Part shown: in pieces, positions 35,707-45,029 of the stretch
Layout of the letters: the number at the start of each line of letters is the position of its first letter
How positions within the stretch are numbered: the stretch's first letter is position 1
Assembly (NCBI GenBank): GCA_946413585.1
Contig: CAMKLG010000009.1
Coordinates: 1-64,000 of the forward strand
From: an uncultured Bacteroidales bacterium
GTDB taxonomy: Bacteria > Bacteroidota > Bacteroidia > Bacteroidales > WCHB1-69
DNA: 64,000 nucleotides
Direction: 5' to 3'
Notes under the pieces: generated by a model
Told to the model about the DNA's origin: nothing
Seen by the model: the letters and a program-made list of their open reading frames with translations, nothing else
Database searches by the model: none
Position numbers and translations under genes: made by a program

Positions 35707-38205
35707 ATGAATAACGAACAACATGAGCAAGTAGGTAAAGCGTTAACCCTCGCGGACGTGAAGACCGGCGAATATTGTGTGATTGTGAGGGTTACGGGAC
35801 ATGGGAGTTTTCGCCACCGCCTTCTGGAGATGGGCTTTGTGCGCGGCGAGAAGGTCAAGGTGATCCGCAACGCGCCTTTGCGCGACCCTATCGAATATGA
35901 GATTATGGGCGGACACGTCTCCCTGCGTCGCATCGAGGCCAGCCGCGTGGAGGTGGTCCCCGTGAGCGAGGAAATCGCCAACAACTATACCTTCCACGGC
36001 ACGGTGACCGAAGATACCGAACGCATCCTCGGACATAAAGGGAAACGCATCCACGTTGCCCTCGTCGGCAACCCTAACTGCGGCAAGACCTCCTTCTTCA
36101 ACCACGCCACCGGCATGCGCGAGAAGGTGGGCAACTACAGCGGTGTCACCGTCGATTCCAAACTCGGATACTACAAATATCAGGATTACACCATCGTGAT
36201 TGCCGACCTCCCCGGCACCTACTCCCTCACCGAATACACCCCCGAGGAACGCTACGTCCGCGAGTACATTATGGAGCAGCACCCCGACATCGTGCTCGAT
36301 GTCGTCGATGCCTCCAACCTCGAACGCAACCTATTCCTCACCACCCAGCTCATCGACATGAATGTGCCCATGGTGATGGCGCTCAACATGTACGACGAAC
36401 TGGAGAAAAACGGCGACCAGCTCGACATCGACACCCTCAGCGAACTCTTCGGCTTCCCCATCATCCCTACGGTCTCCTCGCGGGGCACCGGCATCAAGGA
36501 GGTGATGGCCAAGGTCGTGGATCTCTACGAGAACTTGGAGGAGAACACCAAGCACATCCATATCAACTACGGCACCGACCTGGAGAAGTCCATCGACATC
36601 ATCAAGAAGGATATGCTGGAGCATCTGGACCTTTCGGGTGCCTATTCCACCCGCTACCTCGCCATCGAGCTGTTGGCGGGCGACAAGATGATCTCCGAGA
36701 TGGTGGGTAAGTTCGACGATGACGGCAGTGTCGTCAAGGTGGCAGATGAACAACGGAAACAGATTGAGAAACAGTATCATGAAGATGCCGCCACCATCAT
36801 CTCCGGCGCGAAGTACGGCTTCGTGCGCGGCGCTCTCCTCGAGACCTTCACCCAAGGCGGGGACCGCGACAAGCAGCCTGCCTATTCCGTGGACAAAATA
36901 TTGACCAACAGATGGCTGGGATTCCCCATCCTCATCTTCTTCCTCTGGTTTATGTTCCAGATGACCTTCACGCTGGGCGCCTACCCGCAGGCGTGGTTGG
37001 AAAGCTTCTTCGGCTGGCTCGGCGACGTGATTACCAACGTGTTGCCCGACGGCATCGTCAAAGATTTGCTGGTCGATGGCATCATCGCCGGGGTAGGAGG
37101 GGTCTGCTCATTCCTGCCTAACATCTTGATACTCTTCTTCTTCATCTCCATTTTGGAAGATACCGGCTACATGGCGCGTGCCGCGTTCATCATGGACAAG
37201 CTGATGCACCGCATGGGACTTCACGGCAAATCCTTTATACCTTATATTATAGGTTTCGGCTGCAGTGTGCCCGCCATCATGGCCACCCGCACGCTCGAGA
37301 ACCGCAAGGATCGCATCCTCACCATCATCACGGTGCCTTTCATGTCGTGTTCCGCGCGGCTGCCCGTCTATCTGCTGATTATTTCCGCCTTCTTCACCAA
37401 ACATCAGGGACTGGTGCTCACCTCCATCTATTTGCTGGGCATCGTGACGGCGATCATCACATCGCTTATTGTCAAGAAGGCCGCCTTCCAACAGGAACGC
37501 GACCAGTTCGTGATGGAGCTACCGCCCTACCGCATCCCGACGTTCCGCAACGCCGTCATCCACATGTGGGACAAGAGCGTGCAGTACCTCAAGAAGATGG
37601 GTACGGTGATCCTCGTGGCCACCATCATCATCTGGGCGTTGGAGTATTTCCCGCAGCACAGTCCGCAAATCGATGCCTACACCGCGCAAATCGAGCAGGT
37701 GGAGGCCGACGAGACGTTGGACGAGGCCACCAAGACGGCGCAAATCAAGCAGCTGGAACTCGACCGTTCGGCGTGCCAGATTGAGAACTCCTACATCGGA
37801 AGGTTCGGCAAGTTCGTGGCGCCGGTCTTCCGTCCGCTGGGCTTCGACTGGCAGATGGGCGTTTCGCTGATCACTGGATTTGCCGCCAAGGAGATTGTGG
37901 TTTCCTCCATGGGCGTGCTCTACCACAGCGACGCGGAGGCCGACGAGCATTCCATGGCTCTCCAGAAGAGCTTGCAGAGCCACACGTGGTCGTCGGGACC
38001 GCAGATGGGCCAGCCGGTCTTCACCCCATGGGTGGCATTCGGCTACATGGTGTTCATTCTGCTCTATTTCCCCTGCGTTGCCGCCCTCACCGCCGTCAAA
38101 CGGGAATCCAACCTCAAATGGATGCTCTTCACTGCTGTTTATACCACCAGCGTGGCGTGGGTAGCCGCGTTTTTGGTGAGAGTGGTGAGCATGGTGGGAG
38201 GATGA
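35707..38205 (+). CDS. feoB: FeoA-FeoB fusion ferrous iron transporter
   Basis: This 832-residue inner-membrane protein imports Fe2+. Residues about 12-85 are a FeoA (SH3-like) domain (GHGSFRHRLLEMGF, YEIMGGHVSLRR) fused to FeoB, as is common in Bacteroidota. The G domain has GNPNCGKTS (G1, from 121), DLPG (G3, 167-170), NMYD (G4, 227-230) and SSRGTG (G5). The transmembrane part follows: an FLWFMFQMTF helix, the first gate region with GFGCSVPAIMATRTLENR, the second with FLPNILILFFFISILEDTGYMARAAF, and the C-terminal FYLPCVAAL-type segment read here as LYFPCVAALTAV. All key motifs look intact. Its base composition is more GC-rich than the neighbouring surface genes. It is followed by a good terminator. 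Confidence 0.96.
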   Translation: MNNEQHEQVGKALTLADVKTGEYCVIVRVTGHGSFRHRLLEMGFVRGEKVKVIRNAPLRDPIEYEIMGGHVSLRRIEASRVEVVPVSEEIANNYTFHGTVTEDTERILGHKGKRIHVALVGNPNCGKTSFFNHATGMREKVGNYSGVTVDSKLGYYKYQDYTIVIADLPGTYSLTEYTPEERYVREYIMEQHPDIVLDVVDASNLERNLFLTTQLIDMNVPMVMALNMYDELEKNGDQLDIDTLSELFGFPIIPTVSSRGTGIKEVMAKVVDLYENLEENTKHIHINYGTDLEKSIDIIKKDMLEHLDLSGAYSTRYLAIELLAGDKMISEMVGKFDDDGSVVKVADEQRKQIEKQYHEDAATIISGAKYGFVRGALLETFTQGGDRDKQPAYSVDKILTNRWLGFPILIFFLWFMFQMTFTLGAYPQAWLESFFGWLGDVITNVLPDGIVKDLLVDGIIAGVGGVCSFLPNILILFFFISILEDTGYMARAAFIMDKLMHRMGLHGKSFIPYIIGFGCSVPAIMATRTLENRKDRILTIITVPFMSCSARLPVYLLIISAFFTKHQGLVLTSIYLLGIVTAIITSLIVKKAAFQQERDQFVMELPPYRIPTFRNAVIHMWDKSVQYLKKMGTVILVATIIIWALEYFPQHSPQIDAYTAQIEQVEADETLDEATKTAQIKQLELDRSACQIENSYIGRFGKFVAPVFRPLGFDWQMGVSLITGFAAKEIVVSSMGVLYHSDAEADEHSMALQKSLQSHTWSSGPQMGQPVFTPWVAFGYMVFILLYFPCVAALTAVKRESNLKWMLFTAVYTTSVAWVAAFLVRVVSMVGG

Positions 38206-38260
38206 GGAATTAGGAATTAGGAATGATGAGTGATGAATGATGGGTGATGAATGATGAATG
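38205..38260. repeat. Heptanucleotide array switching GAATTAG to GAATGAT
   Basis: Units GAATTAG, GAATTAG, GAATGAT, GAGTGAT, GAATGAT, GGGTGAT, GAATGAT, GAATGAC follow at an unbroken 7-bp period from the feoB stop codon to its terminator. The unit changes sequence while keeping phase. Confidence 0.9.
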
Positions 38261-38296
38261 ACGTTCGGGTAGGGTTTTATCCGGACGTTTTTTTTT
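38261..38296 (+). terminator. Rho-independent terminator after feoB
   Basis: ACGTTCGGGT and ATCCGGACGT pair over 10 bp (two G-T wobbles) around an 8-base loop, followed by nine T residues. It lies 56 bp after the feoB stop, behind a heptamer array. Confidence 0.85.
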
Positions 38297-38372
38297 GTCC
38301 CTATTCCCTAACCCCTCGACCCTCTTTCTGCCAAAATTTTATCCCTTTTTGCGTAAAAAAATATATCACATG

Positions 38373-38401
38373 TTGTTGCAAAAGAAAAAAATATATATTT
38401 G
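38373..38401 (+). promoter_or_regulatory. Candidate promoter (TTG-N18-TATATTTG)
   Basis: TTG at 38373-38375 and TATATTTG at 38394-38401 are separated by 18 bp, close to the Bacteroidota -33/-7 arrangement. The nearest large gene starts 457 bp further on. The 652-bp stretch from 38206 to 38857 otherwise holds heptamer arrays (38205-38260, 38553-38582, 38675-38698), the feoB terminator, a hairpin repeat (38621-38674) and very AT-rich DNA. Confidence 0.45.
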
Positions 38402-38552
38402 CAAATTGAATATGTGTGTAAAAGCATAAGAAATGGATAATTGTAACTATTTGGAAAATAGAGTGTTACAATGTTCGTCTTGTCTTGCGCAAGCGTTTGG
38501 ATATGCGCGGTAAAGGGCGAAATGTTTCCTTTTATGCGAAAGAGGAGGAGGA

Positions 38553-38582
38553 AATGATGAGTGATGAATGATGAATGATGAA
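38553..38582. repeat. Heptanucleotide array (GAATGAT)
   Basis: About four 7-bp units (GAGTGAT, GAATGAT, GAATGAT, GAATAAT), the same family as after feoB and at 45.91-45.94 kb. Confidence 0.8.
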
Positions 38583-38620
38583 TAATAGGGATGTCACTCT
38601 CCAAATAATATTCCAAAAAA

Positions 38621-38674
38621 GGGCTGAAAGCCCGACCTATGCTAGCCTAGGGAGAGCGCTAGCGAGCCCTAGGG
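38621..38674. repeat. REP-like hairpin element
   Basis: GGGCT-GAA-AGCCC (38621-38633) forms a tight small hairpin. It is followed by CCTAGGG (38646-38652) and CCCTAGG (38667-38673), inverted around a core containing AGCGCTAGCG. There is no coding potential, and it lies between two GAATGAT arrays. It looks like an interspersed palindromic element, but no second copy is in the window. Confidence 0.55.
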
Positions 38675-38857
38675 GGATGATGAATGACGGATGATAAAAT
38701 GACATATATTATATATATAAGGAAAGACAAAAAAAAGATAAAGAAAAAAAGTAACATTTAGAGTACATTCAAAGTATATAGTATAATAGTATAATAGAGA
38801 AAAAATTGAAACTATTCTAGGAAATAAAAATAAGTAATAATATAAAAAGTAAAAACA

Positions 38858-40456
38858 ATGAAGAAAATTTTAACCTTTCTGATGATGTTCGTGACGACAG
38901 CGGGCATCTTGTCGGCGCAAGTACCACAATTGCCGAGCAATGGGACGAATGGTAATCAAGACCTCTCGGGCGCTCCTGATTATGAAGAATCGGATGGACC
39001 AACCTTGAGCTATCAGTTTGTTGTGCGTGATGAGAGCAACAACTTGGTGGTTGACCAAGACGTAAACGTGGAGGTAAGAATTGAATCAACAGGTGCAACT
39101 GCTGATGATGTTTATCCTTATTTTGAGAACTTCGAGGCCCTTCACACTAACCACAACGGTATGCTTTCTCTCACTCTCGGAGGAGAGGGAAGAGATGGTA
39201 GCCTCACGGCTGTGAATTGGGCAACTGCCAGAGTTTACATTACCGTTACGGAAACGGATGGCAACCGTCTGATTATGCAATTCGATGAACCGGTTTACGC
39301 AGTTCCTTACGCTCTTCAGTCCAGCTTCCTGCTCACCACCCCACAAATCGTTGATTATGTGGCGGAGTGGAGCGGCCATGGTGAAGAAGATGTAGATGCT
39401 ATCGTTGCTGCTTTGAGACGCAACGAGCCTTTCCTTAACACGCTCCGCGATACGGTGGTGGAGTATGTTAAGAATCATATCGAAATCTCCAAAAGAGTCA
39501 TTCGATACTATATGCATAAGGTCTCCGGCGATGATGTGCGCGAGCTTTACGACCATGTGATGGCTCTTGACGAGAATGTGAAAAAAGAGATTGTGAACTG
39601 TGCGAAGGATTACCTCAAAAGACACCGCGACCTGGCTCTGGATTTGGCAAAATACTATCTTAGAACCACGAATGCCGCTGAAATCGACGCTCTTTATGCT
39701 AAGTTGCTCGCCAACGATCCGATTTACCAATTCGCATCAGCTAAAGTGGATGCCGTGTTGGACGATTATTTGAGCACCATCGGTCTTGACCCTCAATGTC
39801 TTGCTACCTATCATTTCGACAACATCTGCGACCTGCAAGCCGCTGCTGCCAATATGAGCAATGACCCGAATGACACTTGCCCGAGAATCACCAGCTTCAC
39901 CAATACCTCTAATGACGGTCTGGTGGCGTTGGCTCTCAACGGTGGTATCATCATGACGGCATACGTGAAGAACTATAATGAAAATATGGTTACTGCTTAC
40001 GGTATCGGTTTGCATGAAGAAGGTGAATCCACCTATCAAGACAGACCCGTTCACTATATCCCGTTGACCGGAAACTTCGGTAAAATTGTGGATACCATGA
40101 ATTTAACGCAATATTGTAGAGATCATCTCTATTCACGTGCATACTTGACAGTGAATCAAAATCATGTGTGTCATACATCTAATAATGTAGTCGAAATGGT
40201 TGACGATTATACCGTTCCCGGATATCGCTTGGCTATTGAAAAAGATGGTGACAAACTGAAAGCTGTCTTCACTCCTGTTGAAGCACAACAATTCTTCACT
40301 TCTCAGAAACCTAACAATGTGGATTGGTATGTTGATGGCGAGCAGCAACCAAGAGCTCATGGTATGGAATTCACCTTGCCTGCTACCTATACTACCATTA
40401 CAGCTAAAGCGCATCTGAGAGAATGTAGAGACGAAGCAACTTATCCTAACAACTAA
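38858..40456 (+). CDS. Exported three-part paralog family protein (copy 1)
   Basis: The 532-residue protein has a signal peptide (MKKILTFLMMFVTTAGILSAQ). Residues about 45-155 are the beta domain common in Bacteroidota surface proteins (LSYQFVVRDESNNLVVDQDV to YAVPYALQSS). Next is an all-helical domain of about 145 residues (about 165-310; DTVVEYVKNHIEISKR, KDYLKRHRDLALDLAKYY). A C-terminal region of about 220 residues has scattered cysteines (DTCPRITSFTN start) and ends in TYPNN. The same order recurs in two other genes of this unit. There is no T9SS tail and no enzyme motif. It is probably an envelope or surface structural protein and is the first gene of a four-gene unit. Confidence 0.8.
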   Translation: MKKILTFLMMFVTTAGILSAQVPQLPSNGTNGNQDLSGAPDYEESDGPTLSYQFVVRDESNNLVVDQDVNVEVRIESTGATADDVYPYFENFEALHTNHNGMLSLTLGGEGRDGSLTAVNWATARVYITVTETDGNRLIMQFDEPVYAVPYALQSSFLLTTPQIVDYVAEWSGHGEEDVDAIVAALRRNEPFLNTLRDTVVEYVKNHIEISKRVIRYYMHKVSGDDVRELYDHVMALDENVKKEIVNCAKDYLKRHRDLALDLAKYYLRTTNAAEIDALYAKLLANDPIYQFASAKVDAVLDDYLSTIGLDPQCLATYHFDNICDLQAAAANMSNDPNDTCPRITSFTNTSNDGLVALALNGGIIMTAYVKNYNENMVTAYGIGLHEEGESTYQDRPVHYIPLTGNFGKIVDTMNLTQYCRDHLYSRAYLTVNQNHVCHTSNNVVEMVDDYTVPGYRLAIEKDGDKLKAVFTPVEAQQFFTSQKPNNVDWYVDGEQQPRAHGMEFTLPATYTTITAKAHLRECRDEATYPNN

Positions 40457-40488
40457 TCTGTAACATCACCTTTAAAAACCGAAAGAAT

Positions 40489-41418
40489 ATGAAAAAGAAT
40501 ATATTATCATTGATTATTTTAGCAACGGTGGCGGTGATGGCAACCGCCCAAACGGCGCCCATGACGATGCGGGCTTTCACGGCCGGCGGCGCTACGATGG
40601 ATAATAACAGCTACGGCGTGTTCGGTCAACCCTTTGGCGATATCGTGGCCCAGAACGGTTACGAAGTCTCCGCAGGCGTTGCTCAAATGCAACTGGTGCG
40701 CGACACCACATACGTGGTGATGACCCAAGGCGACAACTATGTTGATGAACGCGGCTATGTTTTCCCTAATGTGCAAAACCCTGTGCAAAAATCACTCAAA
40801 GACAGCCTCTACGTGGTGAATGGCGGTATCTATCGTTATGATCTTGTAGAATATCTCTATATCTGGATTTGTGATACCATGAAAGATAAAGCTGAACCTA
40901 GCATCCTTTATCCTTCAGTGGCTATTGACGGTTATTGCTGGACCAGAGAGAACCTGCGCACTAACCTGGGCACCCCGATGACCTACACGAGTGATCAATA
41001 TCCCAATGTGGATGTAGAAAAATACGGTTACCTCTATACTTTGGAAGACGCAAAAACCCTGTGTCCTGACGGTTGGTATCTTCCAGATGAGACCGCAATG
41101 AACCTTCTGAAAGGTCACGATGCAACTACCATCCGTGCTACGGAAGACTGGAACACTCCTGATGTGAACACCAACAGCACGAAATTCACGGCTTATCCTG
41201 CCGGTGAATACAGCGCTGCTGCTGCCCGCTTCCAAGGTATGGGCACAAATACCGACTGGTGGAGCACCATCAGAGCTAGCGAAAGCAAAGCTATCTCACT
41301 GCAAGTGAACTATTTCTGTAATGTTCCTATGTTCAAGGAACGTAGCGTTAACGATGGCCTCAGTGTCCGTTGCGTTATGACACCTACTGACGATGACTGG
41401 TCATCTTTAGATGAATAG
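40489..41418 (+). CDS. Exported FISUMP-domain protein
   Basis: The 309-residue protein has a signal peptide (MKKNILSLIILATVAVMATAQ). An N-terminal segment carries the common Bacteroidota pattern SYGVFGQPFGDIVAQNGYEV. From about 145 to 300 comes a Fibrobacter succinogenes major paralogous (FISUMP) domain, a C-type-lectin-like fold: CWTRENLRTNLGTPM, YGYLYTLEDAKTLCPDGWYL, YPAGEYS, FQGMGTNTDWWST, NDGLSVRCV. It lies 32 bp after copy 1 and 42 bp before copy 2 of the paralog family, so it is very likely co-transcribed and part of the same surface system. It ends in an acidic tail (DDDWSSLDE). Confidence 0.85.
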   Translation: MKKNILSLIILATVAVMATAQTAPMTMRAFTAGGATMDNNSYGVFGQPFGDIVAQNGYEVSAGVAQMQLVRDTTYVVMTQGDNYVDERGYVFPNVQNPVQKSLKDSLYVVNGGIYRYDLVEYLYIWICDTMKDKAEPSILYPSVAIDGYCWTRENLRTNLGTPMTYTSDQYPNVDVEKYGYLYTLEDAKTLCPDGWYLPDETAMNLLKGHDATTIRATEDWNTPDVNTNSTKFTAYPAGEYSAAAARFQGMGTNTDWWSTIRASESKAISLQVNYFCNVPMFKERSVNDGLSVRCVMTPTDDDWSSLDE

Positions 41419-41460
41419 TGTTCCATTAATCACAATCAGAATAATAAAAAAAGAAATACA

Positions 41461-42687
41461 ATGAAAAAGATTTTAACCTTTTTAGTGATGCTCCTAATAA
41501 GTGGGAGCATGCTGATGGCGCAAAATGAACCGCAGGAAGTTCGGATGCCTAAGTTCCGCTATCAGGCAGTGTTGCGCGACGCCAACAATGTGTTGGTGGC
41601 AAACCAGAGTGGTAAAGTTACTATCGAGCTTAAAGATGTGAGCTACTGGGTAGTGGATCAAGAATTTACTACCAATGCGAATGGCTTAGTCTCTTTGGAT
41701 CTTGATTACGAATTTTTAGATGTTAACTCAGATCATAATTGGAATGGCGATACCCTTGTGGCTGAATTCAATGTGGCTGGACAAACCATCATCTTGAATA
41801 CGCCGGTTGCCGCAGTTCCCTATGCCATCCAGGCTGGTGATGTGAGAATCACAACCCCGATGCTCACCGACTATTTTGATCAAGCGATTCCTAAAGATGT
41901 GGATCGTGTTTACCAAGCCTTGTTGAACAATCCTACTTTCAGTCAGGCTTGTCGTGATTCCGCTGTGAACTATATCAAGGAGAACTACGCGATTGCCAAG
42001 GAAATCGCGTACGATTATCTCTCAAAAGTTTCCAAACAAGATGTGGAAGACATTTATGACTCCATGCGTATTGTTGATATCGCAGTGAGACAAGCTTTCT
42101 ATGATCTTGTCAAGGATTATATTAAAAACCATCGCTCACTTTTGTTAGATGTTGCTGAGTATTACATCTCCACTGCTGATGTTCAAGAGGCAGAGGAACT
42201 CTATACTTCCTTTGAAAGCTCCACTGCCGCTCCTGCGGTCAGACGCATCCTTTTGGACTATTTCGCGCAATATCTCCGCGGCAAACATCTCATTTGTGAC
42301 AACCAAGACTGGACGCTTTGTTCCGCTGCTGCTTACGTGTCAGGTAACATCGTTTGTCCTCAAATCAATTCTGTTCAAGGTTTAAGATATGGTACCCAGC
42401 AGGGCAGCGACCTTATTGATCTTACCAAAATTGAATTCCAGGTCAATATAGATGATATGGGTGTTGTTGATCTTTCAACGCTTACCGTGAAAGTTACCTA
42501 TACCAAGGGTCAAGAAACCGAAACTAAAGAACTGCAGTTCGTTGACAATGTTTTCAGTCTTGAACTTGGACCTAATGATGGAATTGAACAAATTAACGCT
42601 AACGTTGGTTTCGATATTCAACTTATTAGTCCTGGTTGTTCGGAAATTCAACAACATGGTTCTTTCACCAATGTGCCTAATAATTAA
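41461..42687 (+). CDS. Exported three-part paralog family protein (copy 2)
   Basis: The 408-residue protein has a signal peptide (MKKILTFLVMLLISGSMLMAQ). The beta domain (about 30-135) runs from FRYQAVLRDANNVLVANQSG to AAVPYAIQAGD. The helical domain (about 137-280) includes YIKENYAIAKEIAYDYLSKV, KDYIKNHRSLLLDVAEYY and the ending LRGKHLICDN. One C-terminal Ig-like module of about 115 residues, bounded by cysteines (IVCPQINSV ... SPGCSEIQQHG), ends in NVPNN. Copies 1 and 3 show the same architecture. It has no sorting domain, lipobox or catalytic motif. It lies 28 bp before copy 3. Confidence 0.82.
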   Translation: MKKILTFLVMLLISGSMLMAQNEPQEVRMPKFRYQAVLRDANNVLVANQSGKVTIELKDVSYWVVDQEFTTNANGLVSLDLDYEFLDVNSDHNWNGDTLVAEFNVAGQTIILNTPVAAVPYAIQAGDVRITTPMLTDYFDQAIPKDVDRVYQALLNNPTFSQACRDSAVNYIKENYAIAKEIAYDYLSKVSKQDVEDIYDSMRIVDIAVRQAFYDLVKDYIKNHRSLLLDVAEYYISTADVQEAEELYTSFESSTAAPAVRRILLDYFAQYLRGKHLICDNQDWTLCSAAAYVSGNIVCPQINSVQGLRYGTQQGSDLIDLTKIEFQVNIDDMGVVDLSTLTVKVTYTKGQETETKELQFVDNVFSLELGPNDGIEQINANVGFDIQLISPGCSEIQQHGSFTNVPNN

Positions 42688-42715
42688 TTAAGTTCTGAAA
42701 AAAATAAAAAGAGAT

Positions 42716-44953
42716 ATGAAAAAGTTATTAACACTTTTCGCGATGCTCACGATTTTCGTGAGCATGATGGCGCAAACAACGCCTCTTAATTATCAGGCTG
42801 TGTTGCGCGATCCGGCCACCAATGAATTGGTGAGAAACCAAGCGGGTCAATATCAAATATCCGTCATCCAAAATGCTGATCCCATAGTTCTCTGTGAGGG
42901 TGAGTTCCAGACTAATTTCGATGGTATGGTGAATCTCCCGTTGATTGCCACCAACGACATAGAATGGATGTATGTGGATTCCATCCGGGCGATTTTCACA
43001 TACGGTAATCAAGAAATTGTGATTGTGACCCCGGTTACAGCAGTGCCATACGCTTTCCATACCGACGGCGCCATCCTGACCACGGATCACATTGAGGATT
43101 ATATCAACAGCGGTATTACTGGCAAGGATATCCACGAAATCTATAGTGCCTTGAAGTTGAATACGCCGTTGCACGATGGCATGCGTGATTCAATCGTCAA
43201 TTACATCAAGAAAAATTATGACAAGGCGAAAGAGATCGGCTATCATTACCTCTTCTTGATTACGGCTGAAGATTTGAATCGATTCTATCAAGAAGGTCGC
43301 ACGCTTGATCAGGAAGTCAAGGATTCCATCTACAGCATGTCAAAGAAGTTCCTGAAGGACAATCGTGACATGATGTTGGAAGTGGCCAAGTATTATGCAG
43401 AAACCGCATCTGCAGCAGAGGTCAACCAACTGTATAACGAGCTTTTGAGCAATTCCACGGCAAGCGTCAAGATCAGACAGCTCCTCTATGGCTACTTCGA
43501 TGCCTATCTTGCTAAGAAGGGACTTAACGGTTGCAATCTTTGCGATATCTACCAAACCATCATCAACAATGGCGCACCTACCGTTGTTTGCCCTGCTTGG
43601 ACCAGCAGTATTTTCTATCCTATCTTGGATAATGGCTATTACAAGGCTACTCTCACTTTTACAGGTAACACCGCAGCCACGACAGTTAGTGGTACATACA
43701 TCTTTACGCAGGCTGGCAGTGCTCCTGGAAATGAAACTGCTATTTCCAGCGGAATCACTGTTAACGATCGTACTGTAACGTTGAACATCCCTGCAAACAG
43801 CCTCCCCGAATTGACGGGAACAGGAGATCAAATTCAATTCATACTCAAGTTGACAAACACCAATAGTCAGTGTACAGCTGAACCTGTTTGCACAGGTACC
43901 TACGAGCAAGGCCAGTTCCCTACTGTTGATCCGTGTGCAATTGCCAATGATTTCAATGCAACCGCAACTATCAGTAACGATGGACTCGTAGCTGAGTTGT
44001 CATGTACTGGAAATTTTGATTGGACTAATCGTGGCTTTAGTGCTACAGCATATGATGCTAATAATCTTGTCAAAGAGATGAATGCTCAACTAAGTACTAC
44101 AACTTGTGACCAAGGTGCTTATATTAATCCTACAACCCTTGGCAATTTTATTCCCAAAACCGTAGTGTTTGAAGTTTATGGTAATGGTGAAAACTGTGAG
44201 GCGACCACGTTTACTGCTAATGTTGAAGGATGTCCTTCCTTTGGCGAATCTCATGTCAGATATCATGAAAATCAGATAATTTATGTTATTCCATTCGACG
44301 CTGGCCTTTATTCTGATGTCTTTAGCGCTAATTCTTTCACTATCACAATCCACCAATCTGGACAAAGTGATATTACGGCGACCATTATTGGTAATCCAGT
44401 ATCTTATTCTCCAACCGCAACTGATCATTATGTTGAACTTACCACAGATGTTTTAGGTACTATAGAATATTCATCAGCCACCTATACTATTGATATCAAT
44501 GTTCCGAATTGTTCTGTACAAAGTGTGAGTGGCAACTATTCTGAATGGTGTCCTTCTTTTGGTACGACCACTCTTTGTAAGAATATGAATGATGGTGCCA
44601 CTGTTGAAACTGGACACTCCGTTACTATCAGAACACCTATTGAGAACTATGATCCTTCTATAGGGACTGTTCGATATGATATTTCTTTTTATGTTAGTGA
44701 AGGTACAAGTACCCCTGGTGTTAGACATAAATCTTTTAATGTCACTGAAATCGCCGACGGCTATTGTACTTTAACTGTTACAGAAAGTGATTGGCTCGGA
44801 GGTACTCAGTCAGTACCAATGAATCCTACTACAACTTGGAATGTTACGCCAGTTTTGAACTATACAAACACTTCATTATGTGGTGCTAGTCAGGTTTCAG
44901 GTACTGCATCAGGAGCCGTACAATATAACAACATTCCTGCTTGCAACAACTAA
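42716..44953 (+). CDS. Exported three-part paralog family protein (copy 3) with tandem C-terminal modules
   Basis: The 745-residue protein has a signal peptide (MKKLLTLFAMLTIFVSMMAQ). The beta domain (about 24-120) runs from LNYQAVLRDPATNELVRNQ to VTAVPYAFHTDG. The helical domain (about 127-270) contains YIKKNYDKAKEIGYHYL and KKFLKDNRDMMLEVAKYY. About four tandem Ig-like modules of 100-120 residues follow, starting at VCPAWTSS, DPCAIANDF, CPSFGESH and CPSFGTTT. Several end in a C-x(4)-V-x-G-x-Y pattern. The protein ends in PACNN. The longer C-terminus compared with copy 2 is explained by module multiplication. A strong terminator closes the unit 24 bp downstream. Confidence 0.82.
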   Translation: MKKLLTLFAMLTIFVSMMAQTTPLNYQAVLRDPATNELVRNQAGQYQISVIQNADPIVLCEGEFQTNFDGMVNLPLIATNDIEWMYVDSIRAIFTYGNQEIVIVTPVTAVPYAFHTDGAILTTDHIEDYINSGITGKDIHEIYSALKLNTPLHDGMRDSIVNYIKKNYDKAKEIGYHYLFLITAEDLNRFYQEGRTLDQEVKDSIYSMSKKFLKDNRDMMLEVAKYYAETASAAEVNQLYNELLSNSTASVKIRQLLYGYFDAYLAKKGLNGCNLCDIYQTIINNGAPTVVCPAWTSSIFYPILDNGYYKATLTFTGNTAATTVSGTYIFTQAGSAPGNETAISSGITVNDRTVTLNIPANSLPELTGTGDQIQFILKLTNTNSQCTAEPVCTGTYEQGQFPTVDPCAIANDFNATATISNDGLVAELSCTGNFDWTNRGFSATAYDANNLVKEMNAQLSTTTCDQGAYINPTTLGNFIPKTVVFEVYGNGENCEATTFTANVEGCPSFGESHVRYHENQIIYVIPFDAGLYSDVFSANSFTITIHQSGQSDITATIIGNPVSYSPTATDHYVELTTDVLGTIEYSSATYTIDINVPNCSVQSVSGNYSEWCPSFGTTTLCKNMNDGATVETGHSVTIRTPIENYDPSIGTVRYDISFYVSEGTSTPGVRHKSFNVTEIADGYCTLTVTESDWLGGTQSVPMNPTTTWNVTPVLNYTNTSLCGASQVSGTASGAVQYNNIPACNN

Positions 44954-44976
44954 TATCTGATTAAGATAATTGATAC

Positions 44977-45012
44977 AAGCGGCTGTCGGGAGTTCCTGGC
45001 AGCCGCTTTTTT
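44977..45012 (+). terminator. Rho-independent terminator closing the four-gene unit
   Basis: AAGCGGCTG and CAGCCGCTT form a perfect 9-bp stem around a 14-base loop, followed by TTTTT. It lies 24 bp after the last stop codon. Confidence 0.93.
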
Positions 45013-45029
45013 AATGTAGAACGAAGAAA

